Shown: piece after piece, positions 1 through 5,950 of the stretch | How positions within the stretch are numbered: position 1 is the first letter of the stretch | Layout: every line of letters starts with the position of its first letter | Assembly (NCBI GenBank): GCA_902782875.1 | Contig: CACZPE010000251.1 | Span: 1-5,958, forward strand | Direction of reading: 5' to 3' | From: an uncultured Ruminococcus sp. | Lineage (GTDB): Bacteria > Bacillota_A > Clostridia > Oscillospirales > Ruminococcaceae | Length of the DNA: 5,958 nucleotides | Notes under the pieces: generated by a model | What the model was told of the DNA's origin: nothing | Databases searched by the model: none | The model's input: the letters and a program-made list of their open reading frames with translations, nothing else | Position numbers and translations under genes: made by a program

Positions 1-286
1 CCGAACGGTGCTCACGCTTTATTATGGGGCGTTCACGGCATATCACCTGTATGGAGTTGAAGCATCCGTTCCATATACATATACAGGCGAGCGCAAATGC
101 GCCTATAAGGGTACCCTCCATAGACAGGCCGATATTTTTTGCAACGACAAGGGATACAAGATATGCTATGACCGCAGCCATGGGCATTACCTTCCAGTCG
201 TTCTGGTATATCAGCATCCTGAACATTTTACCGAGGTATACCGCAGTCTGCTCGGCTCTTCCGGTACGTATGACCTTTTTCTTCAT
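1..286 (-). CDS. ABC-2 type transporter permease, ABCG-like (partial, N-terminal 95 residues)
   Basis: This is the start of a membrane subunit that should pair with the ATPase encoded just upstream; the gene runs off the left edge, so only 95 codons are visible and no stop is seen. The start ATG overlaps the ATPase stop codon as TAATG, and GGAGGTG (295-301) lies 8 nt upstream, so the start is well supported and translational coupling is likely. The protein opens with a basic, cytoplasmic-looking segment (MKKKVIRTGR). Two hydrophobic helices follow, at about residues 34-50 and 57-75, and then a charged stretch, VICRERPIIKREHRS, at residues 81-95. An N-terminal helix pair followed by a CRE...KREH...S coupling segment is typical of ABC-2/ABCG membrane domains (established family knowledge). 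The substrate cannot be told from this fragment. Direction of transport is presumably export, by family analogy. Confidence 0.85.
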   Translation of the reverse strand, partial: MKKKVIRTGRAEQTAVYLGKMFRMLIYQNDWKVMPMAAVIAYLVSLVVAKNIGLSMEGTLIGAFALACICIWNGCFNSIQVICRERPIIKREHRS

Positions 287-1626
287 TATGCGCTCACCTC
301 CGTCTGTGCAAGTGCGGCATACTTCTCAACAAATTCCTCTGCTCTGCCTTCTCCGCCCTCTTCCTTCTGGTTTATGGCGAGAAGTATCTGCTCCATGGAG
401 GATTTGCCGAAAAACTCATACGCCTTGTCAACACTTCCGTAGTATGCGAGCCGTCCTGTGCGGTTGCTGTCCTTTGCAAGGACTATCACATCATCAAACA
501 GGTCGATGACTCTGTCGGGGGTATGTGTTATGACCATGACTATCTTGTTTGTGTCTGCGATGGAGCGCAGGCTTTCAAACAGCTCTCTTGCAACGATGCC
601 GTCAAGACCCGAATCGGGTTCGTCGAGTATGAACAGCGACGGATTGGAGATATACTCCATAGCGATGGAAAGTCTCTTTCTCTGGCCGCCCGAAAGCTTG
701 TCAACAAGGTTGTTTCTCACAGCCCACAGGCCGAATTTGTTCAGCACGCCGTTTACTCTTTCCTTTTTCTCCGCAAGCTTCATGTACATGGGGAGTCTGA
801 GGGAGGCCGCATCAGCTATCGTGCGGTACACTGTGTCATTGCCCCTCATAAGGTCCTGCTGGGGCACAAAGCCGATATCGTATTTCATGCTCTTGTATTT
901 CGTGTATACATTGTCGTTACCGAGCAGGATCTCTGCATTTGCCTTCTCATAGCCCGTTACGGCATTGAGAAACGTGGTCTTGCCGGCACCTGAGCCGCCG
1001 AGAAGCAGCACCATATGCCCCTTGGGTATGGTGACACTGATATCCTTTAGCAGTGTCTTTGTGACTATGAGATTTGACACCTTGCGCTCTCTGATATTAA
1101 CAGACAGGTCCACGCCCGCGCTGCTGTCGTCGAATACCGTGCTGTCGTTCATGCTCTTTTCCACGGGGACAAGCTTTTTGCTGAAGCCCCATATGAACGC
1201 CATAGGCCCGTCAAAAACCGCCCATGGGATTATCCACAGCCTGCTCTTGCCGAATTTCTCGATAAGGCCGATATATATCCTCAGCCTGTATACTATATAG
1301 GCGATATAGATCACCTCATAGGCGAACCAGAATATGGTGAAATTCCCCAGCGCCTCAAAGGGGCTGCCTTCTATTCCTGTGAGCGTAGCAAATACCGCTG
1401 CGATATTGCCGACACCGCTTAGTATCATAAAGGTGCGTCCGTCTATTTCCCTGTCGGCTATCTCTCCGAGCACATATGCATTTTTGAAAGGGATAAGCGA
1501 CAGCCAGCCCTTTCTGCCCATTTTGACAAACAGAGCCCATGTACCGGCATAATAAAGGATAACGTTCAGTAAGTTGAATATATTGTATATATCTATACCT
1601 GTATACAGCTCATTCATCTCATCCAT
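286..1626 (-). CDS. ABC transporter ATP-binding protein with N-terminal four-helix membrane domain (DUF5684-like), ABCG-type ATPase
   Basis: This 446-residue protein hydrolyses ATP to drive the ABC-2 permease encoded next. Residues 1 to about 150 form a membrane domain with hydrophobic segments near 14-33, 65-83, 96-114 and 129-147; the GWLSLIPFKNAYVLGEIAD stretch after the first helix resembles DUF5684. The ATPase domain starts near residue 170. It has Walker A GGSGAGKTT (210-218), Q-loop PQQD (255-258), signature LSGGQ (311-315), Walker B LFILDE (331-336), D-loop SGLD (339-342) and switch His368, so it should be active. LSGGQRKRLSIAMEY and DEPDSGLD are characteristic of the ABCG/White subfamily. 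The C-terminal 40 residues are acidic and probably cytoplasmic. In-frame ATGs also exist at 1635 and 1617. The one at 1635 has GGAG directly abutting it, whereas 1626 has GGAG 9 nt upstream, so 1626 is preferred. Substrate unknown. Confidence 0.9.
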   Translation of the reverse strand: MDEMNELYTGIDIYNIFNLLNVILYYAGTWALFVKMGRKGWLSLIPFKNAYVLGEIADREIDGRTFMILSGVGNIAAVFATLTGIEGSPFEALGNFTIFWFAYEVIYIAYIVYRLRIYIGLIEKFGKSRLWIIPWAVFDGPMAFIWGFSKKLVPVEKSMNDSTVFDDSSAGVDLSVNIRERKVSNLIVTKTLLKDISVTIPKGHMVLLLGGSGAGKTTFLNAVTGYEKANAEILLGNDNVYTKYKSMKYDIGFVPQQDLMRGNDTVYRTIADAASLRLPMYMKLAEKKERVNGVLNKFGLWAVRNNLVDKLSGGQRKRLSIAMEYISNPSLFILDEPDSGLDGIVARELFESLRSIADTNKIVMVITHTPDRVIDLFDDVIVLAKDSNRTGRLAYYGSVDKAYEFFGKSSMEQILLAINQKEEGGEGRAEEFVEKYAALAQTEVSA

Positions 1627-1635
1627 ATCATCCAT

Positions 1636-1639
1636 CTCC
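1636..1639 (-). promoter_or_regulatory. Ribosome binding site that decides the start of the ABC ATPase
   Basis: GGAG on the minus strand lies 9 nt before the ATG at 1626 but touches the ATG at 1635 with no spacing. A ribosome using this site would start at 1626, giving a protein three residues shorter than the longest reading (MDD removed). Confidence 0.6.
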
Positions 1640-1696
1640 GTTTCTGTATAAATTTCTTAACAGCTGAAGCCCTCACTTATGAACTGTCTATATCCT

Positions 1697-1725
1697 ATTA
1701 TAATATATAATTGCGTATTTGTACA
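1697..1725 (-). promoter_or_regulatory. Sigma-A-type promoter for the ABC-2 transporter operon
   Basis: The minus strand reads TGTACA (1720-1725; 4 of 6 matches to TTGACA), a 17-bp spacer, then a perfect TATAAT (1697-1702). The surroundings are very A+T-rich, and the preceding gene's terminator lies just upstream. The predicted transcript begins near 1690, giving a leader of about 65 nt before the ATG at 1626. I see no operator or riboswitch in that leader. Confidence 0.7.
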
Positions 1726-1766
1726 TAGTTTTTTGAATTTTTTTGCAAAATCCAGAAGTTTTTATG

Positions 1767-1810
1767 CGTATAAAACAAAATCAGCATTTCCGATGTAGCG
1801 GAAATGCTGA
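1767..1810 (-). terminator. Intrinsic terminator of the LacI-like/GGDEF gene
   Basis: A perfect 12-bp inverted repeat (arms 1799-1810 and 1781-1792, TCAGCATTTCCG and its complement) encloses a 6-nt loop. On the minus strand it is followed at once by TTTTGTTTTATACG. It begins 4 nt after the TGA stop of the GGDEF gene. The T-tract occurs only on the minus strand, so it acts in the direction of the gene and separates it from the ABC-2 operon. Confidence 0.92.
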
Positions 1811-1814
1811 AAAA

Positions 1815-3719
1815 TCATCTGTATCTTACGTCCTTGTACTTTTTGCGCTTTGCCTTGTACATCTTTTCATCGCTGAGCTTGAGCAGATCCTCAAGACGGC
1901 TTATCTCGGATGCCTTCTTAACGGAATATCCGCAGCTTGCATTGAGCTTGTACTCCTTGTCCGCGGTGCTGTTGAACTTCGCCAGTCCCTCTTCAAGGCG
2001 CTTGGAGAAAAGCTCTGCCTGCTTCTTATCATAGCCCACAGCCAGCACATAGAATTCATCTCCGCCGGTTCTGCCCGCAATAGCGCCGTCGGTGCAGCAT
2101 GACTGTATTATATCTGCAAGAGCCTTTATCGCATAGTCACCCTCGGCATGGCCGTAGTCATCGTTTATGGCCTTGAGCCTGTCCATATCGATCATGACTG
2201 CAGCAACAGACTTATCGGGATCCTTGCAGGCTTCGCTGAATATCTTCTCGGACTGCTGCTCAAAGCCCCGTCGGTTGAGAAGGCCTGTCAGCCTGTCATG
2301 GGTGCTTTCCTTCTCCAGATCGCGCACGAGAGTGCGTATGCTGTTCTTATGAAGCAGTGTCTCAAAGGATACAGCGATATTTACCGTCCATATCTTATAG
2401 AACTCATTGAAGGGCTCGTCGCCCACCATCTTTATGACTGAATAACCGAAGCAGTGTTCACTGAAATGGATATGGGACATGAATATGCACTGAGGATCTT
2501 CATCTGTGTCCTCGGGCAGAAGTGTATCAAGGTCCAGGTATTTCTCAGGGCGCACCGTGGTGCCGCTCTTGTCTATCCACAAAGCAGGGTATACCTTCTG
2601 AGTGGGAGCGAGTATCTCCTTCTCGTAGGATTTGTTGCCCTCCTCGTCAACGTACACATACACCATGAATTTGTCATATCCGCCGATATTCACGCCGTAT
2701 CTGGCAAATTTCTCCTCTATCTCCTCTGCTCTGTCGATGCGGTTCATCTCAAGCATCGCAGACTCGGTATCATAGATATAATAGAGGTAGTTCAGGGTAT
2801 GAGCAAAGGACTCGTTTGCCTTGTAGCTCTGTCTATCCTCCTCTATTGTCAGACAGCCGCAGGATGCGCGGTATCTGTTTGTCGTGGGAAGGATATTTAC
2901 TCTCTCACACACTCCGCCGCTGTTTACAGTCTCGATTATATCCATGGCTCTTTCGGAAAGCAAGGTGTTATCCTTATCTATAGTGGTGATGCCGGGGCAG
3001 TGCATCATGGCCTCGTATACACCGTCACAGCCCGATACCCTGATCTGCTCGGGTACCTTTATACCCATCAGTATAAACGCTTCACTCAGGGACATGGCCA
3101 TGAAATCATTTGCGCATATAACAGCCTGCGGCCTTTCCTTGCACTTGTTCCAGAAAAAGTCCGCTGCCTCCCCGCCTTTATTATACCAGAAATCGCCGTG
3201 GAATACGCCCACGCCGTCTTCGGGAAGGCCGTTTCTTTTCATCGATTCCCTGAATATCTTAAGACGCTCCACCGCATCTACATGGTCTTCTATACCCGAC
3301 ATATATCCTATCTTGGTAAAGCCGTGAACTTTAACGAAGTGATCAACCATTTCTTCAAATCCGTTGCGGTTGTCGAAATGTATCTCATAAAATTTTTCAG
3401 TGGGAGAACCGAGCATGATGGCAGGACATGAGACCTGTTCAAGCCTGCTGTACACCCTGTCGGCTATACCCTGTATAACTACGTTGTTATTGTCAAAGAT
3501 AACACCGTCCAGCTTTTCAAAGGGGATTATATCAATAAAGTGATTTTCATATCTGCCATAATCATGGTACTCTTTGCCGATAATGCCCACAAGATTGAAT
3601 ACTATCAGGTTGTATCCTCTTTTTTTGGCACTTATGGTTATATTACGGCAGAGATCCTTCTGATAGTTCCCTGTAACACCGCACATTATCAAACCTATAG
3701 TCTTCCTGCCGTTTATCAT
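1815..3719 (-). CDS. LacI-type substrate-binding domain fused to GGDEF diguanylate cyclase
   Basis: This 634-residue protein is a predicted soluble ligand-responsive diguanylate cyclase (2 GTP to c-di-GMP). Residues 5 to about 278 resemble the ligand-binding half of LacI-family repressors (KTIGLIMCGVTGNY at the start, AVICANDFMAMSLSEAF, later SGCDG). There is no helix-turn-helix, signal peptide or membrane helix, so the ligand would be sensed in the cytoplasm. RASCGC (284-289) closes this domain. Residues about 300-450 form an unassigned, possibly GAF-like, middle region; 450-472 looks like a signalling helix. The GGDEF domain starts at DRLTGLLNR (475-483). It has Asp511, the INDDYGH stretch (518-524) and intact GGDEF at 552-556, so catalysis is expected. 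The inhibitory RxxD site is absent (TDGA, 543-546). ATG 3719 is preferred to GTG 3728 because GGTGA lies 5 nt before it. The gene has its own promoter and terminator. Ligand unknown. Confidence 0.92.
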   Translation of the reverse strand: MINGRKTIGLIMCGVTGNYQKDLCRNITISAKKRGYNLIVFNLVGIIGKEYHDYGRYENHFIDIIPFEKLDGVIFDNNNVVIQGIADRVYSRLEQVSCPAIMLGSPTEKFYEIHFDNRNGFEEMVDHFVKVHGFTKIGYMSGIEDHVDAVERLKIFRESMKRNGLPEDGVGVFHGDFWYNKGGEAADFFWNKCKERPQAVICANDFMAMSLSEAFILMGIKVPEQIRVSGCDGVYEAMMHCPGITTIDKDNTLLSERAMDIIETVNSGGVCERVNILPTTNRYRASCGCLTIEEDRQSYKANESFAHTLNYLYYIYDTESAMLEMNRIDRAEEIEEKFARYGVNIGGYDKFMVYVYVDEEGNKSYEKEILAPTQKVYPALWIDKSGTTVRPEKYLDLDTLLPEDTDEDPQCIFMSHIHFSEHCFGYSVIKMVGDEPFNEFYKIWTVNIAVSFETLLHKNSIRTLVRDLEKESTHDRLTGLLNRRGFEQQSEKIFSEACKDPDKSVAAVMIDMDRLKAINDDYGHAEGDYAIKALADIIQSCCTDGAIAGRTGGDEFYVLAVGYDKKQAELFSKRLEEGLAKFNSTADKEYKLNASCGYSVKKASEISRLEDLLKLSDEKMYKAKRKKYKDVRYR

Positions 3720-3724
3720 GTCTT

Positions 3725-3732
3725 TCACCCCT
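3725..3732 (-). promoter_or_regulatory. Ribosome binding site that decides the start of the LacI-like/GGDEF gene
   Basis: The minus strand reads AGGGGTGA, then AAGAC, then ATG at 3719. GGTGA pairs with the end of 16S rRNA at a suitable 5-nt distance. The alternative GTG at 3728 lies inside this element and would be left with only a weak site (GGGATAGG), so initiation at 3719 is more likely. Confidence 0.65.
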
Positions 3733-3758
3733 ATCCCGAAAAAAGGATATCTGCAATT

Positions 3759-3787
3759 ATTTTATCACATATTTTTTCTGAGTTCAA
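3759..3787 (-). promoter_or_regulatory. Promoter of the LacI-like/GGDEF gene, extended -10 type
   Basis: On the minus strand TTGAAC (3782-3787) is followed by a 17-bp spacer and TAAAAT (3759-3764), with TG one base before the -10 (TGATAAAAT). Both hexamers are 5 of 6 matches to consensus. The promoter starts 10 bp past the T-tract of the sugar-permease terminator. Transcription should begin near 3752, giving a leader of about 33 nt, so the GGDEF gene is expressed independently of the permeases. Confidence 0.8.
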
Positions 3788-3797
3788 GTACATTTAC

Positions 3798-3835
3798 AAA
3801 AAAAACCTCTCCCTGACATGCGGAAAAGGTTTTTT
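3798..3835 (-). terminator. Intrinsic terminator of the sugar-permease operon
   Basis: In minus-strand RNA, AAAAAACCUUUUCC (3835-3822) pairs over 14 positions with GGGAGAGGUUUUUU (3813-3800), leaving an 8-nt loop; the 3' side is a run of eight U. Two of the pairs are U-G wobbles in this orientation. On the plus strand the same two positions would be A-C mismatches, so the structure is better in the permease direction. Confidence 0.85.
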
Positions 3836-3846
3836 ATAGGGCTCCT

Positions 3847-3878
3847 GTCAGCCGCACTCCCCCTGCTGTGCGGCTGAC
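3847..3878 (-). repeat. G+C-rich hairpin after the permease operon
   Basis: GTCAGCCGCAC (3847-3857) and GTGCGGCTGAC (3868-3878) form a perfect 11-bp stem with a 10-nt loop. No T-tract follows on the minus strand, so by itself it is not a standard intrinsic terminator. Its place between the last stop codon and the true terminator suggests a 3'-end stabilising or RNA-processing structure (inference). Confidence 0.75.
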
Positions 3879-3887
3879 GGACACCAG

Positions 3888-3906
3888 ATACCGATAGTAT
3901 CGGTAT
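3888..3906. repeat. 19-bp near-perfect palindrome just after the LplC-like stop codon
   Basis: ATACCGATA, one G, TATCGGTAT: 9-bp half-sites that are exact reverse complements. As RNA it folds into an 8-bp stem with a 3-nt loop. It lies 8 bp beyond the TAA of the LplC-like permease. It may be the first of three stacked 3'-end hairpins; the symmetry would also suit a dimeric DNA-binding protein, but the position downstream of the operon argues against an operator for the permeases. Confidence 0.65.
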
Positions 3907-3914
3907 TAAGGATC

Positions 3915-4874
3915 TTATTCCTTTACGCCGCCTATGGTCATACCTGCAACGAAGTATCTCTGCAGGAAAGGATAGAGGCAGACGATGGGAAGAGCTGTAA
4001 CAACGGTAGCAGCTGCTCTCATTGTTCTCGGGGTAACCATATTGTTTGCTTCCTTCATGATCTCCGCATTTGCATTGTTGTTTGTAACGGAGGAAAGAAG
4101 CTTCATGAGCTCATACTGAAGTGTGGTAAGATTGTCGCTCATTCTGTTGTAGAGCATTGCATCGAACCAGGAGTTCCACTGTCCAACTGCCGAGAAGAGC
4201 GATACGCAGGCAATAACGGGCATGGAAAGAGGGAATATTATCCTGAAGAATATAGTGAAGTGTCCTGCTCCGTCGAGCTCGGCAGATTCACTGAGGGATT
4301 CGGGGATACCATTCATGTATGTTCTGAGCACGAGCATATTCCATGCACTTACCATACCGGGGATGATGTATACCCAGAAGCTGTTTGTAAGGCCGAGGGA
4401 CTTGTAAACGAGGAATATGGGGATAAGACCGCCGTTTACATACATCGTGACAACATAGAGCATGGAAAGGGGCTTCTTGAATACGAATGACTTACGGCTG
4501 AGCACATATGCAAGAAGAGCTGTGCAGAGAGTAGAGGATACAGTACCGATGACCGTTCTGAGAACGGAGATTATAGCACCCTGCTTCATACTCTGCTTTG
4601 CAAGAACTGTCTGATAGTTATAGAGAGTGAACTTTCTGGGGAAGAAAGTGATGCCGCCTCTGAGAGCATCTATACCATCATTGAATGACATAGCGATCTG
4701 GTTTATGAGGGGATATATCTCTATAAGTATAAAGAGTATAAGTATTATCGTATTTACCGTATCAAAGATTATATCGCCTTTGGTACGTCTGCTGAACAGA
4801 TTTCCTGAGCCGTTGCCGACCTCATCGGGCTTTTTGAGTCCCATTGCTTTCATACCGGATTCTTTAACTGCCAT
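3915..4874 (-). CDS. Carbohydrate ABC transporter permease, LplC/YtcP family
   Basis: This is the second inner-membrane subunit of a binding-protein-dependent sugar importer; it forms the translocation channel with the LplB-like protein. The 319 residues are a usual length for the family. A basic cytoplasmic N-terminus is followed by about six membrane helices (roughly 38-60, 97-122, 136-157, 165-185, 211-232, 287-308). The ATPase-contacting EAA loop is at 196-215 (ESAELDGAG...FP). The long segment at about 245-285 (LTTLQYELMKLL, then Asn-rich, then TPRTMRAAATVV) is characteristic of LplC/YtcP proteins, which are linked to oligosaccharide uptake. GGAGGT (4881-4886) sits 6 nt before the ATG. 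The start is 14 bp after the upstream gene's stop, so the two are co-transcribed. The cognate ATPase is absent; in this family a shared MsmX/MsmK-like ATPase often serves. The exact sugar cannot be inferred. Confidence 0.93.
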   Translation of the reverse strand: MAVKESGMKAMGLKKPDEVGNGSGNLFSRRTKGDIIFDTVNTIILILFILIEIYPLINQIAMSFNDGIDALRGGITFFPRKFTLYNYQTVLAKQSMKQGAIISVLRTVIGTVSSTLCTALLAYVLSRKSFVFKKPLSMLYVVTMYVNGGLIPIFLVYKSLGLTNSFWVYIIPGMVSAWNMLVLRTYMNGIPESLSESAELDGAGHFTIFFRIIFPLSMPVIACVSLFSAVGQWNSWFDAMLYNRMSDNLTTLQYELMKLLSSVTNNNANAEIMKEANNMVTPRTMRAAATVVTALPIVCLYPFLQRYFVAGMTIGGVKE

Positions 4875-4888
4875 AGTAGTACCTCCGA

Positions 4889-5809
4889 TCAGAACAGCGA
4901 CTCTTCGCCGATCGCCTTGGAACCTGCATTGGCGATTGCAATAAGGGCTATACTTACAACGCTCTTGAATATACCTGCTGCGGTACCGAGTGAATAGTCA
5001 CCGCCGCTGATACCGAACTTAAGAACATAGATATCTATCGTCTGTGCAACACTCTGTACCAGACCGTTACCCAACAGGTACTGTACTTCGAATCCGGCGT
5101 TGAGAACGTTACCGATATTCATTATAAGAAGTATCATGATTGTAGGCTTGAGGCCGGGGAGTGTGATGTGCCAGATCTTTGCAAGTCTGCCTGCACCGTC
5201 GATGGAAGCAGCTTCATAAAGGTCGGGGTTGATGGATGTGATGGCTGCGAGATAAATGATGGAGTTCCAGCCTGTTTCCTTCCACAGGTTCGAGAACGTG
5301 ACTATCCACCAGAAGTATTTCGGGTAGGCCAGCCAGTTGATGGGTTCCTTGAGGATATGAAGTCCTACGAGGACATCATTGAGAACGCCGTTTTCCATGG
5401 AGAGTACATCGAAGCAGATACCTGTAACGATGATCCAGGAAAGGAAGTGGGGAAGATATGATACTGTCTGGATGAACTTCTTTCCCTTGAGGTTCCAGAA
5501 TTCATTCAGGAGTATTGCAAAGAGTATAGCGCATACAGTACCAAAAATAAGGTTCATGGCACCCATGCAGAAAGTGTTTCTAATTACCTTGAGGAATATC
5601 TCATCCTTGAAAAGTCTCTCAAACTTGCCCATACCTACAAACTTGGAATGGAAGAAGCCATCCTTGGGCTTGTAGTTCTGGAATCCCATGATCCAGCCGA
5701 AAAGCGGAACATAGCAGAATATGATAGCATAAATAACAAAAGGAATGCCCATAAGGATCAGCGTTTTCTGATTCTTCAGCACTTTCTTGGTTATCGCTGT
5801 CTTAGCCAT
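4889..5809 (-). CDS. Carbohydrate ABC transporter permease, LplB/YteP family
   Basis: This is the first membrane subunit of the sugar importer, partner of the LplC-like protein that follows. The 306 residues match the family length. A basic N-terminus leads into the first helix (about 15-42, with PFVIYAIIFCYVPLFGW typical of LplB/YteP). More helices lie near 78-100, 113-137, 165-190, 212-240 and 276-295. The EAA loop is at 199-218 (EAASIDGAG...LP), where the ATPase docks. The segment SYLPHFLSWIIVTGI (117-131) and the C-terminal GTAAGIFKS are also usual in this family. GGTGAT (5816-5821) lies 6 nt before the ATG at 5809. No convincing promoter is visible in the 149 bp upstream, so transcription probably enters from an upstream gene, most likely the solute-binding lipoprotein outside the window (inference). 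Members of the family import oligosaccharides such as uronate-containing fragments; the substrate here is unknown. Confidence 0.93.
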   Translation of the reverse strand: MAKTAITKKVLKNQKTLILMGIPFVIYAIIFCYVPLFGWIMGFQNYKPKDGFFHSKFVGMGKFERLFKDEIFLKVIRNTFCMGAMNLIFGTVCAILFAILLNEFWNLKGKKFIQTVSYLPHFLSWIIVTGICFDVLSMENGVLNDVLVGLHILKEPINWLAYPKYFWWIVTFSNLWKETGWNSIIYLAAITSINPDLYEAASIDGAGRLAKIWHITLPGLKPTIMILLIMNIGNVLNAGFEVQYLLGNGLVQSVAQTIDIYVLKFGISGGDYSLGTAAGIFKSVVSIALIAIANAGSKAIGEESLF

Positions 5810-5843
5810 TTAATTATCACCGTACCCGTTATCCTCTCACTGC

Positions 5844-5895
5844 TGCAAAACTCACAGACACCCTTGACAAGTCAAGACTGTCTGTCGGTTTTGCA
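5844..5895. repeat. 25-nt imperfect inverted repeat upstream of the LplB-like gene
   Basis: Arms 5844-5868 and 5871-5895 are reverse complements at 21 of 25 positions, separated by only 2 bases. The outer TGCAAAAC/GTTTTGCA (8 bp), middle ACAGACA/TGTCTGT (7 bp) and inner CTTGAC/GTCAAG (6 bp) blocks are exact. No T-tract follows on either strand, so it is not a standard terminator. It ends 34 bp before the ATG. It could be an mRNA stem-loop between binding-protein and permease genes or a dyad operator. Confidence 0.8.
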
Positions 5896-5920
5896 AAAGT
5901 GGATTTAGTTGTAATGTTGT

Positions 5921-5950
5921 TTTCGGGCAGACCTTTCAGCCTGCCCGAAA
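5921..5950. repeat. 10-bp perfect hairpin at the right edge
   Basis: TTTCGGGCAG (5921-5930) and CTGCCCGAAA (5941-5950) pair perfectly around a 10-nt loop. On the minus strand it is followed by ACAACATTAC, not by T's. It may be a weak or Rho-independent-like stop after the gene to the right, or a transcript-stabilising hairpin. The upstream gene itself is not visible in the remaining 8 bases. Confidence 0.65.

Noticed and set aside
8..509. Two overlapping plus-strand open frames of 144 and 161 codons
   Set aside because: They run antisense to the ABC-2 permease start and the ATPase C-terminus, which are strongly supported by motifs, the TAATG overlap and a ribosome binding site.
1627..1690. 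Possible riboswitch in the leader of the ABC-2 operon
   Set aside because: The leader is about 65 nt, A+T-rich, and shows no strong stem or terminator-like element.
1781..1810. The perfect 12-bp inverted repeat as an operator for the ABC-2 operon
   Set aside because: Its closeness to the GGDEF stop codon and the T-tract on the minus strand are explained fully by an intrinsic terminator; it also lies about 55 bp upstream of the -35 box.
2454..3431. A 325-codon open frame on the plus strand
   Set aside because: It lies wholly antisense inside the LacI-like/GGDEF gene, whose minus-strand product has coherent domains. The plus-strand translation has no recognisable domain, and no ribosome binding site or promoter supports it.
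3732..3749. Small hairpin TATCC/GGATA in the leader of the GGDEF gene
   Set aside because: Only 5 A+T-rich pairs around an 8-nt loop; too weak to call a riboswitch or attenuator, and the roughly 33-nt leader is too short for a c-di-GMP riboswitch.
5844..5882. TTGACT on the minus strand inside the dyad as a -35 box for the permeases
   Set aside because: At 17 bp the next hexamer is AGTTTT, only 2 of 6 matches to TATAAT. The plus-strand TTGACA in the same dyad also lacks a -10 (GGTTTT). The hexamers seem to be by-products of the palindrome.
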